From NCBI GenBank assembly GCA_036250225.1, contig JAPZLL010000006.1, positions 186,001-250,000 of the forward strand: 64,000 bases of DNA. The letters run 5' to 3'. Position numbers and translations under genes: made by a program. Every line of letters starts with the position of its first letter. Position 1 is the first letter of the stretch. The DNA comes from Cercophora sp. LCS_1. Lineage: Eukaryota > Ascomycota > Sordariomycetes > Sordariales > Lasiosphaeriaceae. This document shows positions 55,184-64,000 of this stretch, piece by piece. The notes beneath the pieces were generated by a model. That model was not told the origin of the DNA. It did no database searches and worked only from the letters and a program-made list of their open reading frames with translations.

Positions 55184-56244
55184 TCGGTCTTTGAAGCTGT
55201 GGGACTACCTTCCTGTAAATAGTTGATTCCATGAGAGTCCATCCCAGGGCAGATTATACATACTATTCACCCATCATGTCGACATCGGCAAACGCATATG
55301 CTTGAATTCATCGCCATCTAGCAAGCTCCTACCGCTACAAATAGAGCTAGGAAGTACTGTACATGTATCCAGCCCACAGCGTCCAGCTCAGCATTGTTAC
55401 TTCCGCCGAGGCAACCCTTCCTCCCATTGAATTGATCGGCCCACTCCATCCGTGGGTGGGCCCGTCTTTTGTCGTCCTTGTTTCCCATCCGTCCCGGTCT
55501 AATGATGCTTGTGATATGTCAATATGCCGCCCATCCTGCCATTCCGTCCCTATCCCTACCCCATTCCATCCGCGTGCGGCGGCGCCAACTAAACCAAAAA
55601 GTCCATCCACCCAGTTCGCAATATTCTAGCCCCGTGAGGTGCGTAGATCGTGAGAAGAAGAAATAACCGCCAAGTTGCACAGCCACCTGCGAATTACAAT
55701 GTGAAATATATGGGTTGGTAGAAGCAGATAAATCAGAGGAGACGGGTCTCCCAACGCCGGTTCGAGCGACGACTAGGTGATCGAAATTCGAGAACCTCCG
55801 TTTCGAGTGTGGCCGAAGTTCCGTTTCCCCACTGTTGCGATCCAACAACTGGGAAAGGCGGCGCCCCAAATGGAGGTGTCATTGGGTCGTATCGACCCAG
55901 GGGCGTCGCATAATGCATGTGACGTGGCTCGGTCGGGCACGCCCCGATGCCCGGAGAGGCCCGGTGTGGGTGGCAAGAGGAGAAAAAGTAACAAAAAGGG
56001 AAAACTGGCTGATCTCAAGACAACAAAATTGGGGGGTTGTGGTTGTTTCTTCTGTTTTCGTGTTGCTGATGCGACAGGCAAGGAAATGAAGACGTGAATG
56101 AGTGAATGTGGGTCGGTGAATAGTCCAAGAAAATGCCGTTTGGCTGTGGTGGATATGTTGACGAAAGGAAATGTGCAAACGAATGGAATATGTCATGGAG
56201 ATCAGCCAATTACCCTGTTGCTGTTAGTCTTCTCGCCGCCGACT
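55184..56244. other. Intergenic region
   Basis: Between two convergent genes; no gene recognised. Confidence 0.4.
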
Positions 56245-58755
56245 TCACGGAGTCTTAGGCTTCTCCTGGCTTGGCGACAAACTCAATCGTTTGGTGTCGA
56301 CGGATGAGCGCGGGCTGATGGATAGGAGGCGGGCACTCCCGGCGCTAATGTGCCGGGCGTGTTCCTTGCCGAGGTTGATGCTGGTAGCTCGTTGAAGTCC
56401 CTGGCTATCCTCACCCTCGCTCTCGTCCTCGCCCTCGTCACTTGCATCGTCCTTGGGTGACTCGACGTCGATCTCACCCTCTTCACCAAACGCCTTGAGA
56501 AGTCCCTCTCGACTCTTGACCCGGTTGGCCGTGTGTGCGTGGACGAGGAGCGGCTGGTGGCCCCTAACGGACCCCCAGTGTGTTTCCTCTTCGCCATCGC
56601 TCGACGGGCGCGGCTCACCCGTCGACTTTCGGTTCCAGTTGGGCTGGTCGGCGGCCGCGTGGGTGAATCTGGCGAGGTACTCGTCGTCGGTGATTGACGT
56701 ATCTTCATTGACGTTGTCTTGCTCCGGAGGGCGCTCGGTGTCGGAATCGGATGCTCTTCGAAGTCGATTGCCGTAAGGTCCCGTTTGTAAACTGCCTGAT
56801 GGCTTCCTTTTCTTGGAGAGCCGACCAGACAACCACGACCCCTCTGAATCAATCGACGCTAGAGACATTGTCTGCAGTTCGGGGGACACGCTTGGCTCGT
56901 CTGGGTGGCCGAATGTGGATGGTGTTTGTCGCATCGCCTCCATCGATCGTTGCTCTGAAGTTGGCGTGTCGTATCGGCTCGCGTGGGCGGGCGGCGCGAA
57001 CACGACCTGCTCTGCAACGGCTGCTAGATTGGCCGGGGCCTCAGCAACGGCAGAGTGTCCAGGTTCTGCTTCAGGTGATTGTATTCGGGACTCTGGTGGC
57101 GATAGCGGCAGCTCTGGCAAATCCTCCCTGAACCGTGACATGGTGCGCTTTGGAAAACCCGAGCTGAGCCGTCGGGGGACAAAGACGATGGGCGGTGTTG
57201 GTGTCTGCTGCGTTGTTGGCATAGAATCCCGCGATGTGTTGGAGAATGACGAAGGGCCTTGAGAGCTGCGTTTGTTCCTTCGCCACCTGAAGAACGAGGC
57301 CCACGACAAGGGCGCCTTTGCACTGCTTGTTTCGGAGCCCTTTCGAAATGATTCCGAATGACCTGTTTTGTTGGACTCCTGTGGAGATTTCGATCGAGAG
57401 AGCTTGAGCCGAATGAAGGAGCTCCTGGATCGCGGGCTTGTGAGTTGTGGGGCTGGCGCTGGTTTAGGTTCGGCTGGCGAGGGCGGGAACTTGGGGCTTT
57501 GCAGCGGGATGCTGTCGGTTCTATGGAACGCCGTCAATGGGTGTGGCCGTGTCTCGTCTTTGGGGGCAGTGCTGTCACCGCCTTCAGGGCCCTTGCCCTT
57601 TTGCTTGAGAGACTCGTCGGACCGTCGTATTTTCGATGATGTAACCACTGCTGATGTTGAGTCGGCGCCCAGGCTCAAGGCTTCCCGGCCGAGAACGCCT
57701 CTCTCCAGATTGGGAGGAGAGTCCCGGCCTTCTTTCTTAGCCTCGGCTTCAGCAGCTTTTTGTTTCTCGGCGCGCCGTAAAAGCCTCTGCTCCAGCTTGT
57801 CCTGGTCTCGCTGACGTTTTCTTTCCCGCCTCCGCTGGTCTCTCTCCATCACCTCTCTTAAATCGCCCGCGCTGAATTCGTCAGCGAGGTCATGGATCCG
57901 CTTATGTGCCTTGAGGGTCGCTTCTGGGATTGGTTCCGAGAGCTTTCGTTGCTGCCGGGAAATCGATCTGCCGAGCCGCGGATCGCCATCACTCTCAAAC
58001 CCTGGTCGAGGGTTGATGGCATAACGCAACGTTGGTCTTGGAGCAAGTGCTTCAAGGGCCGATACTCTGAATGAAATGTGCTCCGAGTCGGAAGAGTGAG
58101 TCGAGTGGATGGACTCGGCAGGAATCGAGATGTCGGAAGACCGATTGTACTTGTCAAACTCATTCCTGGAGGTCCCTTTGAACCCGAGCCCAAATCCGGT
58201 TCTTACTCGTCGACTATCTCCCCTCATTGGGCGTCCCACTTCCCAATCCTCGGTGGCTCGTCGGAGGGGTATGAAATTGCTCATTGCCTTGATTTCGGCC
58301 TCGCGCAACTGGTCTTCCTTGCGCCTTTTCTTACTCGACATCTTGCGGGGGAGATGGTCTCCGTCCCGCATGTTATGCAGCGTGGGAACTCGTTGGAACC
58401 CGCCATCGTTGTAGCCGACTTCCTTGTCGACTCCGTAGTCCAAGTTTCTTCCGAGGACAGCATCTGCTTTGCTTTTGCCCCTGACGCTCGTCCTTCGGCC
58501 GACCCCAATCGAATCGTTGCGTCCTGGCGAGAAGCTGTACGTCCGCTGCCTACGTTGTAGCTTGTTGGGCTCTGGTCGTGGTTTCCTGATGCTCTGAACT
58601 CGCTGGGGAATCGCAGGCGCCGTTATATCCTGGAGGGTTTGGCTCCTCGGCGGAAGCATCTGCCCGGCACCACGACCCCGGGTTTCCTCGAACTCTGAAG
58701 TGCTCGCCCGCACCTGTTTCCTCCGGCTTTTTCGTCGGAATGGCCACATCGCCAT
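56245..58755 (-). CDS. Large disordered basic protein
   Basis: Single exon, 836 residues. The start MAMWPFRRKSRRKQ is a basic cap common in fungal unfolded proteins. Most of the rest is low-complexity: Ser/Pro/Arg-rich stretches, a charged helix likely to form a coiled coil (EVMERDQRRRERKRQRDQDK) at about 300-335, RKGSETSS-type phosphorylation-prone text, and an acidic Asp/Glu region (DDASDEGEDESEGEDSQGLQ) near the end. A conserved-looking WASFFRWRRNKR block sits mid-protein. No catalytic or folded domain is recognised. Start at 58755 or at the second ATG two codons on. Probably a scaffold or regulatory protein; function unknown. Confidence 0.75.
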   Translation of the reverse strand: MAMWPFRRKSRRKQVRASTSEFEETRGRGAGQMLPPRSQTLQDITAPAIPQRVQSIRKPRPEPNKLQRRQRTYSFSPGRNDSIGVGRRTSVRGKSKADAVLGRNLDYGVDKEVGYNDGGFQRVPTLHNMRDGDHLPRKMSSKKRRKEDQLREAEIKAMSNFIPLRRATEDWEVGRPMRGDSRRVRTGFGLGFKGTSRNEFDKYNRSSDISIPAESIHSTHSSDSEHISFRVSALEALAPRPTLRYAINPRPGFESDGDPRLGRSISRQQRKLSEPIPEATLKAHKRIHDLADEFSAGDLREVMERDQRRRERKRQRDQDKLEQRLLRRAEKQKAAEAEAKKEGRDSPPNLERGVLGREALSLGADSTSAVVTSSKIRRSDESLKQKGKGPEGGDSTAPKDETRPHPLTAFHRTDSIPLQSPKFPPSPAEPKPAPAPQLTSPRSRSSFIRLKLSRSKSPQESNKTGHSESFRKGSETSSAKAPLSWASFFRWRRNKRSSQGPSSFSNTSRDSMPTTQQTPTPPIVFVPRRLSSGFPKRTMSRFREDLPELPLSPPESRIQSPEAEPGHSAVAEAPANLAAVAEQVVFAPPAHASRYDTPTSEQRSMEAMRQTPSTFGHPDEPSVSPELQTMSLASIDSEGSWLSGRLSKKRKPSGSLQTGPYGNRLRRASDSDTERPPEQDNVNEDTSITDDEYLARFTHAAADQPNWNRKSTGEPRPSSDGEEETHWGSVRGHQPLLVHAHTANRVKSREGLLKAFGEEGEIDVESPKDDASDEGEDESEGEDSQGLQRATSINLGKEHARHISAGSARLLSISPRSSVDTKRLSLSPSQEKPKTP

Positions 58756-61700
58756 GTTGGAGCAGCCGCTTGCGAGGCGCGCAACTTGGTGGATCGAGGG
58801 GTTCGTTTATAAGTGACGAGAGAGAGCCATACAAGCTGTGGGTGTGGTTTCGCTTGTTCTCGGTAGGATGGGAGGTCGGTTCATCATGGTCATGGTTGCG
58901 GCAGGGATGATTGATGCGTCAATGGTTCTGCGCGATTTGGAACTCCGTCAGACAGGCGCGTCTTAAGGCATGCTTTTCGTGTATGTGTAGTTGGGAAGAA
59001 TTCTAGAGGAAGGCTGTGTCGGCGCGGGCTGAGTGAGGGGCGAGGGGGGTGCGAAAGTCGTTTGGCCTGGGAGACGGGAGACTTGGACCCGCGGGCGAGG
59101 GCCGGGGGCGGTGTTTCTGACTTTTGGGCCTGGTGATTCGCTGACGTTGTGCAACACGATAGGCAAACCCTCTCCTTAGTGCTGGAATGGCGGCAGAAAG
59201 CAGGCTGGCCGAGAAAGGTTCGAACGTCGATGCCGCGCAAGGGAATGCGACCAGAAGAGATCGACAGTCGCTTCCCTGTCGAGCGTGTGCAGCGTCGGCA
59301 AGGCGGGGGGGAAATGTCTGAGGAAGGGGTCCTCTGACGGTGGGTCTGGGATGCACTACGTATTTGACGTCTGGGCCGCGATGCTTGTTCGCTACCCCAA
59401 GAAAGACTGCAGAACCACTCTGCAAGGGAGCAGAAGGGTGTCAGCAGAGATATGAGTGTGTAGCTCTCCCTTGGGATTCCGAACACAAGGCCGAGGAGGG
59501 AGTGGACGCAGAAGAGCTCTCGAGTGACGGGGGTGTGGGCCGCTGAAGGGAGTGGAAACGGAGCTCAAAAACTGCAGAAACTGTGGCTCCGGCAGCTCCT
59601 TCCTAGAGGCGGCCCGTGCTACTGCCGTCAGGTCCCTGCTTTTTTCCACCCTGAGAAGCCCAGCATCCCTGTCAGCCCACAACCGCAAACCCGCCCTCCA
59701 TCTTCTGAAGGAACCCTCGCCGCCGCCGCCGCCGCCGCCGTCGTCGTCACGATGTCGATGTTGAGGATCATTTGCCTCTCGACCAACTTTTCTCTCCGCT
59801 ATAGCTGCATCGCTAGCTTCGTCACTAGTTTTTAGCGTGCTACCCCTCGATTGCTTACACGGCGCCTGTAGAGCACTCTAGCTCTAGCGTCACGTTGACA
59901 CCACGCGAAGATTGCGACGGCAGCCGGCAGCCAGCTCTCGCATCTGGTAGGCTCTCGGTCGTCTCGACACCGTGGGCGTGGAATTACGGCACGCCGGCGC
60001 CATCCAAGACCGCACGCTGACAGGACGGCAATCAAATGATATAATAACCCAACGCTATCGATGGGTCTCAAGCAGCAGCACCGCCAGCGAAAATGGAAAT
60101 GGCAGTGGTTCACCTGCAGTCTCCGCAGCCCGGGTCTCCCTCGTTTGTCCCAAAGTACGAAGTCGCACACAGCTGCTCAGAGCTTCTGCTCGGACTGCCA
60201 GAGATGCATCGCAAACCAACAGCTGGCAAGGATCAAGGCCGAAGCTGCGTCAGTTGGGCAATGTTTTCCACTATCGATTGCTGCATGTTCGTCGTTTATC
60301 GTTCGCCGTTGCTCGGGCAGGGGAGCTCGAGGAGAGCTCCCCTGGTCCAGGCTTGGCGCTTGCCCCTCCACAACGGCTGGCGTCATAGCGTTTTCAGCTG
60401 CCCACTTCCTCACAGCGGTAAGCCTGAGGATGGATGCGAAGGAAGCAGACGCTGCTTTTGTTTGGTGCTTTTGCTTGGAGCTCCGAGACAATCTCCAACG
60501 CCGAAGCGCAGAAAATATCCATCCTTATCGGGCTGGGCTGGATGTTTGATTCGCGTGCCTGGCACGTTGTCCAACTCAGCACATGCTGTGGCCACGCGAT
60601 TGGTGGCTGGGGGCTGGAAAGGCTGTTGCACTTTAGCCAGCAGAGCGGCGTGGGATGCGATCGGTATGCAGACCTTGCTCGTATCGGCCACCACCTCGAC
60701 GACCTGTCCGGTGCCCACGGACGCTCTCCAGGGCCTTTGTATTGTACCTAGCTTGGCAGTGGAGCGCGAGCTGCGAGGATCAAGAAGCAGTGAGCAGCTC
60801 GTCACGCTCGTCAACGTCACGCACGCCGGCGACAGCCTGTGGAGTTGCGGTGCAGACGTCCTGGTCCAGATCAAGGCCAATTATGTCATAGGAGGGAGGG
60901 GACCACAGAGACGCCGGACCGGGATGCGCGCGGAGCTCTGGCGTCACGGCGCGGCGCCTTACCCTTCCCTACGCATCGCTAGCGACGAGGGATCACCCGC
61001 ATCGCTCGCCAACGCTCTCCGCCTGCAGTTTGGCTGCAGTTATCCCGCGCTGTGCTGTCTTCCCCTCCCAGAGATGCTGGGCGACCGTTTTGAATGGCGT
61101 CGCCTCTGAAGCGACCTGCATGCTTGGGCCAGCAGAAGCTTGCAGAACCATCAGCGATGTCTGTCGGCCTGACACGTGTAGGTGTGTGCACCCAATCCCG
61201 GTTTGCGCGGGACAGAAGACCGTCCCTGGCGCAAGCACGAATCTTGCCTCAATTATTGAACTACCGAACGGTTGAAATCAACCCGGCTCGCGCCCGGCCC
61301 GCTGCGCTACACTAGAGAACCCCAAAACTCAATCGGACCCGGAAGTTACAGCAGAGCTGTGCAACGCCATCCCCCGCAACCAGGCACAATCCGGGGATGT
61401 TCACCGAAGTGAGCTGCCAGGCTCGTTGTTGAAGAGAGAGCCATGCGCTGTTGGGAAACCCGGGATGCGGCGATGATTGGCCTGACGCACCCATGCCTCT
61501 CGCCGCATCTTGTACCTCAAACGGGTTTGGGAGCCCGATTCTCGTTCAATCGGGGCCTTTCCTCCTCCACTGCAGCAGGTTGAGGCTTGGTTGCGGGGAC
61601 CAATCCTCGTGCCGATGCCAACTTTTGTTCGCCATCTGTCCGTCTCCCGGTCGTCCGCTGATGAGCATCGAGCAGCAACGGTTTTGAGGAAAACGCTGAC

Positions 61701-63612
61701 TTGACAGAGAGCGAGCAGTGGCTGAGAGCGGCCGCGCCATCTTTGCTGGCTGTTTCATGCCACGCCCCCGTCTGCCGTGGACGGCGCGATGATTCGATAC
61801 CGTCCCATCAGCAAATCGAAACGGAGACCAACCTTAGCATGAGGAATATTCCTGCCGTCTGTAGATCCAGCGAGGGGCAGCAATTTCAGCCGTTCTGACA
61901 CTGGGGATCGAACAAAACGCGAGCCATCTCGTGGACAGGTACGGTCCGCGGGTGCATAGGCCCTGCCAATTCGAGGAACGAGTGTTCACGAGGACAGTCA
62001 ATGGGAGGATTTCCAACGCGAAGATCGCGTCGACGAACGCCGTCATTTCAAGTCGTCTGTTCTGTCGCCTATCTCGCCTCCGGATCAATGGAGATAGGTT
62101 CGATGCCATCGGCAAAAACATTGTGCCACCAAGTCTTGTCTCGGCACAAGTTTCAGAGCTCATCGTTTTTTTTCTTCTGCGACGACACTTGACGTCGCGT
62201 TCTCAAAGAATCTGCAGCTGTCATCCGATAAAGGAGCTCAGCTTTTTAGGTTTAGAGGGGTTCCTGCCAAAGGGCGGTAGCCAAGTGGCAATCAAGATGC
62301 AAGGGCAGGATCAAGGTTCAGAGCGCATTCCCATGCAGGTGGTTTGCCTGAAAACGGGAAAAGAGCGCTGACACCAAATCCATGGGCCAAGACTTGACGT
62401 CTCGTCAGGATCATTCAGGAACCCGGCGGGCGGATCCCTCAAAGTCCTAAAGACGGCACAAGTGGAATTCATGCCGCTCAGGAAACATTTCCCTTCTCGC
62501 CCGTATCGCGATGTTTCTGCGGTGAGGTGCCGCTCCTCGGGCTTAGAGTCGTCGGCACAGCCGGAGGCACTATCAACACCGCCTCTTGGATCAAGTCCGG
62601 GCGCCCAGGTCTTATCTTCTGACATGGCATCGCGAATCGCCGACTATACCTGCGCGCCGCCTAGACGCCGCCGATAAAACCGGTGTTGTAACGGCGAGGA
62701 CCGGCATGACGCCCCTTTTAGCCCGTAGGCTAGCCTTTACCCAAAGCCGGCGTTCGCGCGGAAGCCGCAATATCTGCACACTTGCTCCTACGTTACCTCA
62801 AGGGTCTTGCTTCGCTTCTATCCGTCCCCCCATCTAATCTTAGTTATTTTAGGGGATGTTCCGTTTCAGAGGCTCGCGACGCGACGCGCAAGCTTGTGGG
62901 AAGGAAGGCGAATGAGGTGTCTCGAGGAGTTCACCGCCCTGCAAAGATAGTTATATATAATCGTCTGATGTCGTGAACATCATCCTTCCACTTCTCTGTC
63001 TGTAATACGTCCGTCCACGTGGAGTTTTGGTTAGTAGCCATGAACTATTTTGACCTCGCCATGGCCCAACACACCGAGCGTGTGTGTGCAATTCCAAAGG
63101 CGGTACCGAATGCATGTCGGCTTTCCCACGCCTGTGATCATGCAAGATGCACCTCTTCCAACGAGCATGCTCTCAATCATCCGTCGCGGCACAGTTGTAA
63201 CCCTAACCCTGTTTGCGTGGCCGCATCGTCAGCAATCTCAACCACCATCCCCAAACACAAGGTGTGAGGAGGAAAATTCAAAGTAGTTTCTTGAGAACAA
63301 TAACTTCGTTGCACTCGTATTCCGTTCAGCTGGTTTCTCAAGCCAAACGCAGCTCAACTTCAAGTGCACAAGCAGCCAGCCTCAAGATATCGCAATATCG
63401 CGGGCCCGCTTTCCAAATATGCAACTATCGGGGCTCTACCACCCGAACACGTTCCCGCAGCAACCGCCCCACCATGTTTGCCAACACCACATCGTCGAAA
63501 ACCACAATCTCAAAATCTCCCATCATCACCAACCCACCCAACGCAACACAACGCGACAACCTACCGATACATTGCGCAGACCCCAGGTTGCGAGCGCCTT
63601 GAAACCTCCAAC
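58756..63612. other. Large region without a convincing gene
   Basis: Nearly 5 kb between the minus-strand disordered-protein gene and NUF2. Open frames overlap on both strands. The longest, 338 codons at 60093-61109 (+), has no domain, no splice or promoter support and an unnatural composition. The stretch probably contains the long upstream regions of both flanking genes. A tRNA-like T-arm at about 61890-61920 does not fold. Confidence 0.5.
59718..59749. repeat. Short (CGC)n and (GTC)n repeat
   Basis: About eight CGC units followed by three GTC units, a short trinucleotide tract within the gene-poor stretch. Confidence 0.9.
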
Positions 63613-64000
63613 ATGGCCTATAACCCCCGAATGTCGATCCTCCCCCCGGCGCAATCCCAATCGCGCACGCGCAAAAAGGAGGAAGAAGCCGCCTACGCGA
63701 ACATGCGCCTTCCCGACCGCGAAATCGTCGGCTGCATCAACGAGCTCGGCATCCCCTTTACGACCGCCGACCTGCAAAAACCGAATCCGATCCAAGTCCA
63801 AATGATCTTTGAATGGTTCGGCGAACTCCTCATGGATAAGACGCGAACAACAGTCGACCCGGCGATGCGCGCCGCAGCCGAGGACGTGTGCGGCGATCTC
63901 GGCGACACGCTGATGCCAGCCGACACGCGAAACCTCATGGGTTTCTTCGCGTCGCTGTGCACGCTGATGCGGGACTGCGGCGTGAACGACTTCAATTTCA
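63613..64000 (+). CDS. NUF2: Kinetochore protein Nuf2, 5' part
   Basis: Start of NUF2, a subunit of the Ndc80 complex that links kinetochores to microtubules. The visible 129 residues begin MAYNPRMSILPPAQSQSRTR and cover most of the N-terminal calponin-homology domain: LPDREIVGCINELGIPFTTA, DLQKPNPIQVQMIFEWFGEL and VDPAMRAAAEDVCGDLGDT, then TRNLMGFFASLCTLMRDCGV. No intron is seen so far. The gene runs off the window; the long coiled coil lies outside. Confidence 0.93.
   Translation, partial: MAYNPRMSILPPAQSQSRTRKKEEEAAYANMRLPDREIVGCINELGIPFTTADLQKPNPIQVQMIFEWFGELLMDKTRTTVDPAMRAAAEDVCGDLGDTLMPADTRNLMGFFASLCTLMRDCGVNDFNF

Noticed and set aside
60093..61109. 338-codon open frame (+)
   Set aside because: No domain, no signal or splice features, composition unlike a protein, and long frames overlap on the other strand; probably chance in GC-rich DNA.
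61880..61930. tRNA-like T-arm (TTCGATCCCCAG, minus strand)
   Set aside because: The 5' side of the T-stem does not pair and no D or anticodon arm follows; at most a relic.
63196..63212. Telomere-like CCCTAACCCT, also at about 13427
   Set aside because: Under three repeat units at each site; too short to be an interstitial telomere.
1..64000. CRISPR arrays, prophage or bacterial insertion sequences
   Set aside because: No regularly spaced repeats, terminal inverted repeats with transposase frames, or prokaryotic operon features; the DNA is fungal throughout.

Overview
The window is nuclear DNA of a filamentous ascomycete, most likely a Sordariomycete of the Sordariales/Chaetomiaceae type. 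I infer this from GC-rich coding sequence, many 46-60 nt introns with GTRAGT donors and CTGAC branch sites, several HET-domain genes with decayed copies, a secreted DUF1996 protein with a fungal CBM1, a psi-producing-oxygenase-like fatty acid dioxygenase, and single-copy fungal genes (HRI1, NUF2, mitochondrial dihydroorotate dehydrogenase). All gene models were read by eye from open frames and splice signals; no search or transcript data were available.

Layout. 1-2.3 kb: no gene recognised. 2.4-7.7 kb: tyrosinase-like enzyme (+), 14-TM DHA2 drug transporter (-), single-pass Ser-rich membrane protein (-). 8.8-13.7 kb: a truncated HET gene, an intact HET gene, HRI1 (-) and an intron-containing tRNA-Tyr (-). 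14.3-18.7 kb: small secreted Cys protein, a four-exon polytopic membrane protein (-), a decayed gene. 19.2 kb: assembly gap flanked by homopolymers. 19.5-23.0 kb: divergent pair, 2EXR protein (-) and HET protein (+). 23.6-27.8 kb: Ppo-like dioxygenase. 28.2-29.1 kb: HET-ankyrin pseudogene. 29.3-32.7 kb: divergent pair, TfdA/TauD-type dioxygenase (-) and UNC-93-like transporter (+). 32.8-38.1 kb: type II membrane protein with a lectin-like ectodomain (-), a 255-residue protein that may be gasdermin-like (+), and a secreted AmpC-like serine hydrolase (-). 39.2-39.8 kb: GMC oxidoreductase relic. 40.9-45.9 kb: DUF3176 membrane protein, Mpv17/PMP22 protein, dihydroorotate dehydrogenase. 46.7-48.6 kb: a protein joining a helical N-terminal domain to a G-protein-alpha-like region whose nucleotide-binding boxes are all eroded. 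49.5-50.4 kb: HET pseudogene. 51.4-55.2 kb: processed secreted protein and DUF1996-CBM1 protein. 56.2-58.8 kb: large disordered basic protein (-). 58.8-63.6 kb: no convincing gene. 63.6 kb to the end: 5' part of NUF2.

Biology. Conserved housekeeping genes (HRI1, Mpv17, DHODH, NUF2, tRNA-Tyr) alternate with accessory blocks: five HET-type loci (two intact, three broken), secreted or cell-surface proteins, transporters and oxygenases. The most unusual gene is the Gα-like fusion at 46714-48632. Next are the Ppo-like enzyme whose P450 half has lost its haem ligand, and the 255-residue protein next to a serine hydrolase.
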